Positions 1 through 8,136 of a stretch of 46,619 nt of DNA are shown here, piece by piece (the stretch's first letter is position 1; every line of letters begins with the position of its first letter). The notes beneath the pieces were generated by a model. The model was not told the origin of the DNA, did not search any database, and was given only the letters and a program-made list of their open reading frames with translations. A program made the position numbers and the translations under genes. Origin of the DNA: an uncultured Bacteroidota bacterium (GTDB taxonomy: Bacteria; Bacteroidota; Bacteroidia; Chitinophagales; Chitinophagaceae). The stretch covers positions 1 through 46,619 of the forward strand of contig CAIJXU010000037.1 of the NCBI GenBank assembly GCA_903824725.1, given 5' to 3'.

Positions 1-1038
1 AAACAATACGGTGTTGGAATCAAGTGTGCTACTATTACGCCAGATGAGCAAAGAGTAGAAGAGTTTAAGTTAAAGCAAAAGTGGAAAAGCCCGAATGGGA
101 CTATCCGTAATATATTAGATGGTACTGTTTTTAGAGAACCTATTGTTTGTAGTAATGTACCTCGTTTAGTACCTAATTGGACCGCACCTATTTGTATTGG
201 TCGTCATGCTTTTGGAGATCAATACCGTGCTACTGATTTCGTGACCAAAGGGAAAGGGAAATTGACCATTAAATTTGAAGGGGAGGATGGTACAAAGCAA
301 GAATTTGAAGTATTTAATTTTAAAGGAGATGGCGTTGCAATGGCCATGTACAATACAGATGAAAGTATTTTTGGATTTGCACGTGCTTGTTTTAATCAAG
401 CCTTAGCAAAAAAATGGCCTTTATACTTGTCTACTAAAAATACCATTTTGAAAAAATATGATGGAAGGTTTAAAGATATTTTTGAAGAAGTGTATCAGAA
501 TGAATTCAAAGCAAAATATGCCGAAGCGGGCATTACCTATGAGCATCGTTTAATTGATGACATGGTGGCAAGTGCATTAAAATGGAATGGCAATTTCGTA
601 TGGGCTTGTAAAAATTATGATGGGGATGTGCAATCTGATACCGTAGCACAGGGTTTTGGATCCTTAGGATTAATGACTTCTACCTTAATCACACCCGATG
701 GTAAAGTAATGGAAGCAGAAGCTGCACATGGTACTGTAACACGCCATTATCGTGAACACCAAAAAGGAAACCGAACTTCTACAAATCCAATTGCCTCAAT
801 TTTTGCATGGACAAGAGGATTAGAATTTAGAGGTCAGTTAGATAACAACCAAGCATTGATTCACTTTAGTAAGGCCTTAGAAGAAGTGTGTGTCGAAACA
901 GTGGAATCGGGTATTATGACTAAGGATTTAGCCGTTTGTGTACATGGCAATAAAGTAAAACATGGTGATCATTATGTTTATACCGAAGAATTTTTAGATG
1001 CATTGGATTCCAATCTGCAAAAGAAACTTGCGAAATAA
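1..1038 (+). CDS. icd: NADP-dependent isocitrate dehydrogenase, 5' end missing
   Basis: Oxidative decarboxylation of isocitrate to 2-oxoglutarate in the TCA cycle, producing NADPH in the cytoplasm. The reading frame is open from base 1 and gives 345 residues, so roughly 60-70 N-terminal residues lie outside the window (the dimeric eukaryote-like class is about 400-415 residues). The substrate-loop motif [18 protein letters not shown], the block [14 protein letters not shown] (usually GRHAHGDQY) and the cofactor block [11 protein letters not shown] followed by [13 protein letters not shown] are all visible. The HGTVTRH segment fits NADP rather than NAD preference. A strong terminator follows the stop codon directly. 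Identification is secure; only the 5' end is missing. Confidence 0.96.
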   Translation, partial: KQYGVGIKCATITPDEQRVEEFKLKQKWKSPNGTIRNILDGTVFREPIVCSNVPRLVPNWTAPICIGRHAFGDQYRATDFVTKGKGKLTIKFEGEDGTKQEFEVFNFKGDGVAMAMYNTDESIFGFARACFNQALAKKWPLYLSTKNTILKKYDGRFKDIFEEVYQNEFKAKYAEAGITYEHRLIDDMVASALKWNGNFVWACKNYDGDVQSDTVAQGFGSLGLMTSTLITPDGKVMEAEAAHGTVTRHYREHQKGNRTSTNPIASIFAWTRGLEFRGQLDNNQALIHFSKALEEVCVETVESGIMTKDLAVCVHGNKVKHGDHYVYTEEFLDALDSNLQKKLAK

Positions 1039-1076
1039 AAAAAAATCCCCCCGTTCATACGGGGGGATTTTTTTTT
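1037..1076. terminator. Strong bidirectional intrinsic terminator
   Basis: A run of A, then ATCCCCCCG, loop TTCATA, CGGGGGGAT, then nine T. The stem has seven consecutive G:C pairs extended by A:T pairs, with an A-tract on one side and a T-tract on the other, so it can end transcripts from both sides. It lies between the convergent icd (+) and Cys-rich gene (-) and starts inside the icd stop codon. Confidence 0.95.
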
Positions 1077-1095
1077 ATTAAAACTTGATCTAAGT

Positions 1096-1317
1096 TTATT
1101 TCTTCTTTTTCATCTCGGAACATTTTCCGTCTTTCATGCACTCTTTATTACATACATGTTTAGTGGTAGAAGGGGCTTCTTCTTTTTTGCAAGAAGTACA
1201 AGCTTTTTTACCGTCGCATTTATCTTTGCATTTACAACCTGCTCCGCAATTGGCGATAGCTGTATTAAATGAAAGTGTTAACATTACCGCGAATAAAAAA
1301 ATGGATAGTTTTTTCAT
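1096..1317 (-). CDS. Small Cys-rich exported protein
   Basis: A 73-residue protein of unknown function. Residues 1-22 form a typical Sec signal peptide (MKKLSIFLFAVMLTLSF, cleavage near AIA-N). The mature part of about 50 residues carries nine cysteines, in the patterns C-x3-C-x-C-x3-C, C-x2-C, and C-x4-C-x5-C, with many Lys, ending in a tetra-lysine tail. This resembles small periplasmic metal-binding or disulfide-rich proteins, but I do not recognise a named family. ATG start; its 3' end faces the strong terminator at 1037-1076. No clear -7 element was found upstream. The coding call is supported by the signal peptide and the terminator; function is unknown. Confidence 0.8.
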   Translation of the reverse strand: MKKLSIFLFAVMLTLSFNTAIANCGAGCKCKDKCDGKKACTSCKKEEAPSTTKHVCNKECMKDGKCSEMKKKK

Positions 1318-1386
1318 AATTGAATATTGTGTAGGTGATTTAAAATTGATTTTATTTATATAAATATATGAATTTTTAATTAATTG

Positions 1387-3033
1387 TTATTGTATTACTT
1401 CTAAAATAGGTTTTCCAATAGAGCCACTTGGCATTTGGATGCCTAGCAAAGTGCTAATGGTAGGGGCGATGTCGGTCATATAGTTGACGCTATTGACAGT
1501 GCCTTTTTTAATGCCATTCCCGTAAAATAATAGGGGAATATGAGCGTCATAGTTATAAAATACACCATGACCTGTTCCTGTATTGCCGCCACCTACATAG
1601 CCAGATTTGGTAATGAATACTAGATCGCCACTGCGTTGTGGATTGTATCCATTTACGATGCGCTCTCTTATATTTTGAGGCAAGGGTGCAATAGCTGCTT
1701 TACGGGAATCAACTACTTGTAGGATATAGCTTTTAGCTTCTAAATAACTAGTAATAATATTGGTTAATTTATCTTGACTTATTTGAAGGCTATCCATTAA
1801 ATTATGGTTATAGTAAATGTTAAATTCACTTATGGCACTAATCACCTTTGGATTGATTCCTTTTGTGGTTAATAATTTACTTAATTCCACTTTAACGCCA
1901 TCATCACTCATCACGACACCAGGTAAATGATGTTTTTGCATAAAGCCTGGAACATTGGCTACTGCATGATCTGCCGTTAAAAATATAGTGTAATTATTTT
2001 TACCTACTTGTTTGTCTAGCAAAGTAAAAAACTGAGCAAGTAATTCATCTAATTTAATATAGCCATCAAGTGTTTCCCAAGAATTAGGACCAAATGAATG
2101 TCCAATATAATCTGGGGATGAAAAACTTACCGCTAATAAATCGGTAAAATCGTCAAGCCCCATTTTTTCATTGATTAATGTTTGGCTTGCTACATCCATA
2201 ACTAAGTTGTTGCCATATGGAGTTGAAGCGATTTTACCATAATCTTTACCAACAAAGCCAGACAAATTATAAGGGAAGCCTTTCATTTCTTTTCCAAAAG
2301 GAGCTGATTCATAATCATTTTGATCCGCATCGCAATTGGCTTCATAAACCGAATTAGGCAAACTTAAATTCCAGCCTAATTTATAAAAACTATCTACTAT
2401 ATGTGCGTTATTGTAATTGGTTAACCATGTTGGAAGCGTTTTTCCATAATAAGTGGAGCTAATAAAGCTACCCGATTTACTATCATACCAAAAAGCACCA
2501 TCTGCACTATGTCCTGCGGGTATGATTGCCCCACGATCCTTAATGGAGATGCCAAATACCTTGCTTTTAAAATTCGTGGCTAATTTAAGCTCATCACCCA
2601 ATGTTGTCGTCCAAACATTTAAGGGACTCATTTTTCCTGCACCACTATTTTCAATACCTACTGATTGAACGGAAGCATCTTCTACACAATACACCATTCT
2701 TTGTTGAATGTTGTCATACCAATTATTTCCAGTAATACCATGAATAGCAGGGGGAGCGCCGGTATAAACTGCTGTATGACCGCAGGCAGTCACAGTGGGT
2801 AAATAAGGGATGAGGTTATTATTGCAAGAAGCCCCTTCATTCACAAAACGTAAAAAGCCATTTTGAGATTTAAAATAGGGCTTAAATTTATTGACATAAT
2901 CCCAGCGCATTTGGTCCACTACAATCCCTACTACTAATTTCGGTTTTGACGGGGCTGTTTTAATAGATACTGGTTTTTGAGCACTTACTTGTATTGAAAT
3001 CAAACTCAAAATTAAAAAAGAAGTAAATCGCAT
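1387..3033 (-). CDS. PafA-like alkaline phosphatase
   Basis: Secreted or periplasmic phosphomonoesterase of the alkaline phosphatase superfamily, releasing phosphate from organic monoesters. 548 residues, matching the length of the Elizabethkingia/Flavobacterium PafA family. Residues 1-18 are a Sec signal peptide. Visible active-site elements are the metal-binding Asp40 in VVGIVVDQMRWDY, the nucleophile region PTVTACGHT (Thr80 is the likely nucleophile), Asn103/104 in GITGNNWYD, the phosphate-binding KDR pair Lys165/Arg167, the TADHA block (Asp-His metal ligands) and the C-terminal GHGVFYNYDAHIP block. The Lys-x-Arg pair is characteristic of PafA rather than E. coli PhoA, which uses a single Arg. 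PafA enzymes are known to be expressed regardless of phosphate; no Pho-box-like site was seen. Divergent from the PLP enzyme at 3126. Confidence 0.93.
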   Translation of the reverse strand: MRFTSFLILSLISIQVSAQKPVSIKTAPSKPKLVVGIVVDQMRWDYVNKFKPYFKSQNGFLRFVNEGASCNNNLIPYLPTVTACGHTAVYTGAPPAIHGITGNNWYDNIQQRMVYCVEDASVQSVGIENSGAGKMSPLNVWTTTLGDELKLATNFKSKVFGISIKDRGAIIPAGHSADGAFWYDSKSGSFISSTYYGKTLPTWLTNYNNAHIVDSFYKLGWNLSLPNSVYEANCDADQNDYESAPFGKEMKGFPYNLSGFVGKDYGKIASTPYGNNLVMDVASQTLINEKMGLDDFTDLLAVSFSSPDYIGHSFGPNSWETLDGYIKLDELLAQFFTLLDKQVGKNNYTIFLTADHAVANVPGFMQKHHLPGVVMSDDGVKVELSKLLTTKGINPKVISAISEFNIYYNHNLMDSLQISQDKLTNIITSYLEAKSYILQVVDSRKAAIAPLPQNIRERIVNGYNPQRSGDLVFITKSGYVGGGNTGTGHGVFYNYDAHIPLLFYGNGIKKGTVNSVNYMTDIAPTISTLLGIQMPSGSIGKPILEVIQ

Positions 3034-3098
3034 AAAATCATGTTTAATGTAGCTGCAAATTACAGCTATTTATTAGTGTTTTAAACCTAAAATTTGAT

Positions 3099-3106
3099 TA
3101 AATTTG
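3099..3106 (+). promoter_or_regulatory. Bacteroidota -7 element TAAATTTG
   Basis: An exact match to TAnnTTTG, 19 bases before the ATG at 3126. The -33 element is weak: only a GTTTT tract near 3078-3082 and no TTTG at the expected distance. It would give a leader of about 15 nt for the PLP acyltransferase gene. Confidence 0.5.
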
Positions 3107-3125
3107 CACAACTTAATTAATCATT

Positions 3126-4382
3126 ATGGCAGATATTTTTGAAAGACTCATTAAAAATTATGGTCCTATTGGGCAACACCGTGAAAGAGCGCATGGGTAC
3201 TTTGCATTTCCTAAGTTAGAAGGTGAAATTGGATCTAAAATGAAGTTCAGAGGTCAGGAAATGATTGTATGGAGTTTGAATAATTATCTAGGCTTAGCTA
3301 ATCATCCAGAAGTGAGAAAAGCGGATGCAGATGCAAGTGCAAAATATGGTTTGGCTTTGCCGATGGGTGCAAGAATGATGAGTGGAAATAGTGATTTACA
3401 TGAACAACTAGAAGCAGAATTAGCCAGCTTTGAAAATAAGGAAGATGCCATATTAATGAATTATGGCTATCAAGGTATCATGAGTGCAATAGATGCCATT
3501 TGTGGTCGTCATGATGTGGTAGTATATGATGCCGAATGTCATGCTTGTATCATTGATGGATTAAGAATGTTAGCAGGGCATCGATTTGTATTTAAGCATA
3601 ATGATATTGAAGATTGTGAAAAACAATTGCATCGTGCGCAAGCTCTAATTGACAAGCAACAATCAGGAGGAATATTAGTGATTACCGAAGGGGTATTTGG
3701 AATGGCAGGTGATCAAGGTAAATTGAAAGAAATTGTGAATTTGAAATCCAAGTTTGAATTTAGAATGTTGGTAGATGATGCTCATGGCTTTGGCACTTTA
3801 GGTAAAACTGGATCAGGTGCAGGAGAGGAACAAGGATGTCAGGATGGAATTGATTTATACTTTTCTACTTTTGCAAAAAGTATGGCATCCATTGGCGCTT
3901 TTATGGCCGGTCCTAAAACCATCATAGATTATATCAGATATAATATTCGTTCTCAAATATTTGCTAAAAGTTTACCGATGCCTTTTGTAGTTGGTAATTT
4001 AAAGCGATTAGAATTATTACGCACGCAGCCTATTTTGAAAGAAAATTTGTGGAAAAATGCCTTGGCTTTACAAAAGGGTTTAAAAGAAAGAGGCTTTGAT
4101 ATTGGAAAAACCGATTCAGTGGTAACTCCAGTTTATATGAAGGGGGGCGTGGAGGAAGCGACATTAATGGTGATGGACTTAAGAGAAAATTATAAAATAT
4201 TCTGTTCAATAGTTGTGTATCCAGTGATACCTAAGGGGCATATTATTTACAGATTAATTCCAACTGCCGAACATACCCAAGAGGAGATTGACTTAACATT
4301 AAAAGCATTTAGTGAAACAAAAGCAAAATTAGATGCGGGGGCTTACAAGTCGGAAGAAATTCCAGATATGGCCAATAAATAA
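3126..4382 (+). CDS. Alpha-oxoamine synthase family PLP enzyme (serine palmitoyltransferase or cysteate acyltransferase type)
   Basis: A 418-residue cytoplasmic fold-type I PLP enzyme of the AONS/KBL/SPT family, which condenses an amino acid with an acyl thioester. Seen directly: NNYLGLANHPEV near the N-terminus, GARMMSGNSDLHEQLE, the cofactor-stacking region YDAECHACIIDGL, LVDDAHGFGTLG (His220) and the Schiff-base lysine in TFAKSMAS (Lys251). The family does not fix the substrate. The SPT of Porphyromonas and Sphingobacterium carries a GSRFLNGT-type block where this protein has GARMMSGN, so cysteate-fatty-acyl transferase (first enzyme of capnine and sulfonolipid synthesis, described in Flavobacterium and Alistipes) is a real alternative. 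No bio genes or threonine dehydrogenase lie nearby, which argues weakly against biotin or threonine metabolism. It appears monocistronic. Confidence 0.85.
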   Translation: MADIFERLIKNYGPIGQHRERAHGYFAFPKLEGEIGSKMKFRGQEMIVWSLNNYLGLANHPEVRKADADASAKYGLALPMGARMMSGNSDLHEQLEAELASFENKEDAILMNYGYQGIMSAIDAICGRHDVVVYDAECHACIIDGLRMLAGHRFVFKHNDIEDCEKQLHRAQALIDKQQSGGILVITEGVFGMAGDQGKLKEIVNLKSKFEFRMLVDDAHGFGTLGKTGSGAGEEQGCQDGIDLYFSTFAKSMASIGAFMAGPKTIIDYIRYNIRSQIFAKSLPMPFVVGNLKRLELLRTQPILKENLWKNALALQKGLKERGFDIGKTDSVVTPVYMKGGVEEATLMVMDLRENYKIFCSIVVYPVIPKGHIIYRLIPTAEHTQEEIDLTLKAFSETKAKLDAGAYKSEEIPDMANK

Positions 4383-4383
4383 A

Positions 4384-5328
4384 TTAAAGTAAATCCAATT
4401 GATTTTGTTCTTTCTTAAGAACTTCAATACTTACATTAAGTTCAAATCCAATCAGTAAAATAAGTGCATTGAGATACACCAAAGTCATTACGACTAGGAC
4501 GGTACCAATGGAGCCATATATTTTATTGTAGCTACTAAAATTATTGACCCAATAAGAGAATCCTAAGGTAGTAGCAAGCATTAAGAGGGTAGATAATATG
4601 GCACCAGGCGACCATAATGACCACCTTTCCTTGATATGCGGTGCAAATTTGTATATGAAAGCATTGCCAAAGAATAGCAATAGCACAATGATACCCCATC
4701 TTAAAAGATTCCAATAAGGAATAATTGTTTTACGCTTTATTTCAAAAACATCTCTTAATAAAGTGGTAAGCTGATCCTGACCAATCAAAACCAATAAGCT
4801 TGCGAATACCAATAGTATTAGTATCAATGTAAGCCGTATTGCTCTCCAGCGTTGGTGTAAGAAGAAGGGCTTATGCTCCATATAAGATTTATCAAAGCTT
4901 CTAATAATGCCCGTCATGGCATTGGAGGCATAAAAAAGTAATAATAAAAAGCCAAATGAAAATATACCCACATGTTGGCTAAGTAAATCATTAATGATAT
5001 CTAATAAAAAACGATAAGTACTTGAATTGGGTGAAATATCTTTAAAAATAGAGAGTATTTGTTTTTTTATTTTTAAAGTTTTAGGAAAGTAGGGTATAAT
5101 AGAAAATAAAAATAAAAAGGAAGCAGGCAAAGCCATAATTAAATTAAATGAGATCGCGGATGCGCGATCATACAAGCCAACTGTGTTTAGTTGATTGTAT
5201 AAAAATTTAATTACTTGATACAAATTCACTTTTTGAAATCCTGGAATATGAACCAATTTTGCTTTTTGTTTCAAAAACAAAATCAAGGGTTGAATTAACT
5301 TATATAGGAGATTTAATATTTTATTCAA
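4384..5328 (-). CDS. YihY/BrkB family inner-membrane protein
   Basis: 314 residues with about six hydrophobic membrane segments. The family signature follows the first amphipathic part (GLYDRASAISFNLIMALPASFLF), with conserved polar residues in the later helices (YASNAMTGIIRSFDKSY, YKFAPH, PGAILSTLLML). Family function is unsettled; the old ribonuclease BN label is wrong for these membrane proteins. The upstream in-frame TAA is the mltG stop and the first internal ATG is around residue 65, past the conserved start, so initiation at the TTG at 5328 is the best choice. It sits 15 bp downstream of mltG in the same direction and is probably cotranscribed. Its 3' end is one base from the convergent PLP gene, with no terminator visible between them. 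Confidence 0.88.
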   Translation of the reverse strand: MNKILNLLYKLIQPLILFLKQKAKLVHIPGFQKVNLYQVIKFLYNQLNTVGLYDRASAISFNLIMALPASFLFLFSIIPYFPKTLKIKKQILSIFKDISPNSSTYRFLLDIINDLLSQHVGIFSFGFLLLLFYASNAMTGIIRSFDKSYMEHKPFFLHQRWRAIRLTLILILLVFASLLVLIGQDQLTTLLRDVFEIKRKTIIPYWNLLRWGIIVLLLFFGNAFIYKFAPHIKERWSLWSPGAILSTLLMLATTLGFSYWVNNFSSYNKIYGSIGTVLVVMTLVYLNALILLIGFELNVSIEVLKKEQNQLDLL

Positions 5329-5343
5329 TGTGTTGAGTTGTAT

Positions 5344-6372
5344 TTAGTCTGCTTTTAATTTTTTGTTGGCTTGGTATTCATCTAATTTCTTCTGGTATTC
5401 TTTTGCATATTGATTATGCTCCTCATAGGTTTTGCTAAAGTGGTGATATCCACTAAAGTCCGCTTTTGCAACAAAGTATAAATATTCGGTATTGGGTGCA
5501 TTAAGCACTAAGTCAATGGTATTGGGCGAAGGGGTGCAAATTGGACCTGGAGGTAGGCCTGTATTTTTATATGTGTTATAAGGTGAGGGATTGGTTAAGT
5601 ATTTCTCATAAATACGCGTTAATGTAAAATCTTGCATTGCATATTTGATGGTAGGACAAGCTTGTAAAGGCATATTCTTTTTTATCCTATTTTGATAAAC
5701 ACTCGCTATTAAAATTTTATCTGAATCATTATTGGTTTCCTCTTCCACAATAGAGGCTAGCGTGTATACTTGTTGAGATGTCATTCCAATTTGGTTGGCC
5801 TTTTTACTTCTGTTATGCTGAAGCCAAAATTGAGATTGCGCCTCTTTCATCTTTAATAATAATTTTGGGATGGAAGTGCTCCAGTAAAATTCGTAAGTAT
5901 TGGGAATAAATAAAGTCAGTAATTGAGTCGTGTCAATATCAAAACGAGCCAATGAATCATTGCTATTAAAAAATAGAGCGGCTTGCGTGCTATCTGTTGT
6001 AAAAGTGTTCGCCACTAATTTTGATAACTCTGCTCTAGTGCGCACTTTATTCAAAACAAATTTAACGATGGGTTGTTGGTTATTTCGAAGCATTCTCAAT
6101 ATGGAAAATAAGTTGCTGTTCTTTTTTACTAAAAATTGACCCGACTTTGTTTTATGTTCGATATCGAAAAGGGGAGCCAATAAAGTAAAGCTGTATTTTT
6201 CTCTTATGATATGATGTATGACTAAGCTATCACCTAGGTCGTTTATGGACATGGTTCCTTTATCATATTTGAAACTTACTTGGGGCTCTGAAAATGAGGT
6301 TGATTTTATAAAAATAGTATACACTTCATATACCAAGACAATGATAAAAATAAAAGAAATCAGTTTTTTCAT
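5344..6372 (-). CDS. mltG: Endolytic murein transglycosylase MltG (YceG-like)
   Basis: Cleaves nascent peptidoglycan strands and so sets glycan chain length; anchored in the inner membrane. 342 residues: an N-terminal membrane anchor (residues 3-20), a LysM-like subdomain, then the YceG catalytic domain. Family hallmarks are FIPNTYEFYW, ASIVEEETNND (catalytic Glu within residues 210-213), NRIKKNMPLQACPTIKYA, and LPPGPICTPSPNTIDLVLNAP followed by YLYFVAKADFSGYHHFSKTYEEH. A fair Shine-Dalgarno-like AAAAGGAAG precedes the ATG at 6372, which is unusual here. First gene of a two-gene unit with yihY. Confidence 0.95.
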   Translation of the reverse strand: MKKLISFIFIIVLVYEVYTIFIKSTSFSEPQVSFKYDKGTMSINDLGDSLVIHHIIREKYSFTLLAPLFDIEHKTKSGQFLVKKNSNLFSILRMLRNNQQPIVKFVLNKVRTRAELSKLVANTFTTDSTQAALFFNSNDSLARFDIDTTQLLTLFIPNTYEFYWSTSIPKLLLKMKEAQSQFWLQHNRSKKANQIGMTSQQVYTLASIVEEETNNDSDKILIASVYQNRIKKNMPLQACPTIKYAMQDFTLTRIYEKYLTNPSPYNTYKNTGLPPGPICTPSPNTIDLVLNAPNTEYLYFVAKADFSGYHHFSKTYEEHNQYAKEYQKKLDEYQANKKLKAD

Positions 6373-6447
6373 AGGATGCTTCCTTTTAATAAGTAAAGGC
6401 GGGATGATCTTTGTAATATAAAGTTAAGTTTTGTCGTCCAAAAACTA

Positions 6448-6480
6448 AAAATCCTTCCCCAATTTGGAGAAGGATTTTTA
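6448..6480 (-). terminator. Intrinsic terminator downstream of secG
   Basis: AAAAATCCTTC, an 11-base spacer, then GAAGGATTTTT: a perfect 11-bp stem flanked by A and T tracts. The spacer can pair further (CCA with TGG). It lies 20 bases beyond the secG stop and ends the miaB-to-secG operon. The sequence is symmetrical, but no plus-strand gene ends here. Confidence 0.88.
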
Positions 6481-6500
6481 TATAAATGAGTTTAAAGCTA

Positions 6501-6869
6501 TTATTTAACTTTTGCAGGGGCTACTGGTGCTGTAGTACTTGCAGGAGCAGTAGTCTTTGGAGCTGCTTGCATTGGAGTAGATAATGGGGCAGTAGCAGAA
6601 GTATTTACTTTTTGTAACAAACCTCTATCTGAATCAGTTGAACCAGATCTTAAAAAAACTGTAGATGTCATAGCTAAAATGGCAATTAAGGCTGCAAAAA
6701 TCCAAGTTCCTTTTTCAAGTACATCGGTGGTTTGCTTCACACCCATGAAATTATTTGATAAGCCGCCTACATTTGCGTTTAATCCGCCCCCTTTAGGGTT
6801 TTGAATTAATACCATAAATCCTAAGCCAAAACAAGCTGCGATAATCAATATCAAGAATAAAGTAATCAT
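6501..6869 (-). CDS. secG: Preprotein translocase subunit SecG
   Basis: Inner-membrane subunit of the SecYEG channel that assists protein export. 122 residues: a first membrane helix (residues 1-22), the conserved cytoplasmic loop VLIQNPKGGGLNANVGG with FMGVKQTTDVLEKGTW, a second helix (about 55-75), then a 45-residue tail rich in Ala, Pro and Thr, as often seen in Bacteroidota SecG. The start codon overlaps the stop of the upstream TPR-like gene in an ATGA arrangement, indicating translational coupling. Last gene of the operon before the terminator at 6448-6480. Confidence 0.93.
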   Translation of the reverse strand: MITLFLILIIAACFGLGFMVLIQNPKGGGLNANVGGLSNNFMGVKQTTDVLEKGTWIFAALIAILAMTSTVFLRSGSTDSDRGLLQKVNTSATAPLSTPMQAAPKTTAPASTTAPVAPAKVK

Positions 6870-7582
6870 TTTCGTTTTTTTAGTTGTTCAATTCGAGACG
6901 CAAAATAAACGGATTTTTCAGGAAAAATAAAACTTAATTTTGAATATAGGGCAATTGCCTTACGTGGTTGGCCTTGTTTTTCCCATATTTCAGCCATGGC
7001 TTCGGTGACCACTTCCTCCATTATATTGGCTTTTTCAGCAATGGCATTGATTGCTTTTTCCTGTGCTTCACCTATTTCACTCACTACTGGCGTGCCTTCC
7101 TTGTCCTTTAAAACTTTTAGCCAAGCCGTAAAACTGCGTAATTGTTGAGTAAATTTATCTTGCGGCAGCTTTGAAAGGTCGATTTCAATCCCCTGAGCAG
7201 CGAAATAGTCCTTTTGTAGGGGAGTTAGCTCCATTTCATAGGCAACAGTGTCTAAAACGATAGGCTCCTTAAATTGGGCTAATTGATCTGATATAAGCGA
7301 ACTAAGTTTTTCTTCCATTGGAGCAGAAATGGCATCTTGCTCTGCAGAATGCAACCAATGATGTATCTGCAAGGTGGAGGGGAAAAAAGAGGTGGTTTTT
7401 TGCAATTGTGATAAAAGTAAGGGGGATCCTTCCATATCATATTTTTTGGCCAATAAAAATTGTAAGCTAGGACTATAAGGATGTTGATCCACCCAATGTT
7501 CTAATTCATTGGTTTCAATGACTTCCAAATTAGGATGTCCTGTCCAATTAAGTAAAATATGATTTATTAATGCAGGTGTCAT
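6866..7582 (-). CDS. TPR-like cytoplasmic protein of unknown function
   Basis: About 238 residues, no signal peptide, mostly helical. The last 40 residues resemble one TPR unit (GQPRKAIALYSKLSFIFPEKS, then YFASRIEQLKK). The N-terminal part has a motif-poor segment with HPYSPSLQFLLAKKYD that also suggests helical repeats. An upstream in-frame TTG at 7591 would lengthen the protein by three residues and overlap lptE; the ATG at 7582, two bases after the lptE stop, is preferred. Its stop overlaps the secG start. Position between lptE and secG suggests an envelope-related scaffold, but this is inference. Confidence 0.8.
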   Translation of the reverse strand: MTPALINHILLNWTGHPNLEVIETNELEHWVDQHPYSPSLQFLLAKKYDMEGSPLLLSQLQKTTSFFPSTLQIHHWLHSAEQDAISAPMEEKLSSLISDQLAQFKEPIVLDTVAYEMELTPLQKDYFAAQGIEIDLSKLPQDKFTQQLRSFTAWLKVLKDKEGTPVVSEIGEAQEKAINAIAEKANIMEEVVTEAMAEIWEKQGQPRKAIALYSKLSFIFPEKSVYFASRIEQLKKRK

Positions 7583-7584
7583 TT

Positions 7585-8136
7585 TTACCAATTTGAAAAA
7601 ATTTGATTAAAAATATCATCCGTAATATTTCTTAAAATATCACTCATCAATTGGCCTTCTGCTTGGTTTAAAGTTAAATTAGCAGAGAAGTCAAAGTTGC
7701 GGGTAATATCAAATTCTTGTTCTTTATTATCTAAAGTCTTTTTTAAGAGTACATGTACCGTAACAGTAAGACGATTGGTACTGGCTTGTTGTGCACTCAC
7801 ACCCACAGTTTGAGAGGGATCGTAATTAGTAATAGTGGCATAAATTTGATAATGCGCATCATCACTATTTGTTCTAGTTAATTTTGTTTGGCTGATAATT
7901 TTTTGAAGCAATTTATCGGTTAGCTGAGGTGCTAATTGAGGGTTCACATACCTTGCCTTATTTTCAACAAATCCAATTTTGATTGTTTTGACATTCTCTG
8001 GTATGATGGCATCTTTAAAACTATAAACGCCACAACTTGTCAATGCGATGCTTATTAATATAAGCGTCATCATTTTATGTACAAATTGCTTTTGAAAGCA
8101 ATGAGCTAATGAGGGTAGTTTAAAATTATTCTTCAA
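7585..8136 (-). CDS. lptE: LPS assembly lipoprotein LptE-like
   Basis: Outer-membrane lipoprotein that plugs LptD in the LPS transport bridge. Up to 183 residues. A lipobox LTSC precedes GVYSFKDAIIPENVKTIKI, and the LptE family pattern (PQLAPQLTDKLLQKI, internal beta-strand region, C-terminal DILRNITDDIFNQIFSNW) is clear. The open frame begins with TTG at 8136, inside the end of the upstream activator gene; the first ATGs (8073 and 8070) would leave the short signal MMTLILISIALTSC with no positive charge. The long form has a basic n-region, as in related proteins, so I keep 8136, but the start is not settled. Two bases separate its stop from the next ATG. Confidence 0.87.
   Translation of the reverse strand: MKNNFKLPSLAHCFQKQFVHKMMTLILISIALTSCGVYSFKDAIIPENVKTIKIGFVENKARYVNPQLAPQLTDKLLQKIISQTKLTRTNSDDAHYQIYATITNYDPSQTVGVSAQQASTNRLTVTVHVLLKKTLDNKEQEFDITRNFDFSANLTLNQAEGQLMSDILRNITDDIFNQIFSNW

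Noticed and set aside
1136..1363. 75-codon plus-strand frame over the Cys-rich gene
   Set aside because: Antisense shadow of the minus-strand gene, which has a signal peptide and a terminator; the plus frame shows no domain or promoter.
4383..4383. A terminator between the convergent PLP and yihY genes, and between 39908 and 39915 and between 42553 and 42582
   Set aside because: No G:C-rich stem with T-tract is visible in or beside these junctions; transcripts may overlap or end by other means.
7043..7060. Sigma-54 promoter-like TGGCATTGATTGCTTT
   Set aside because: GG and GC are 10 bases apart rather than 12, and it lies inside the TPR-like coding sequence. No convincing -24/-12 site was found in the window by eye; a full search was not possible.
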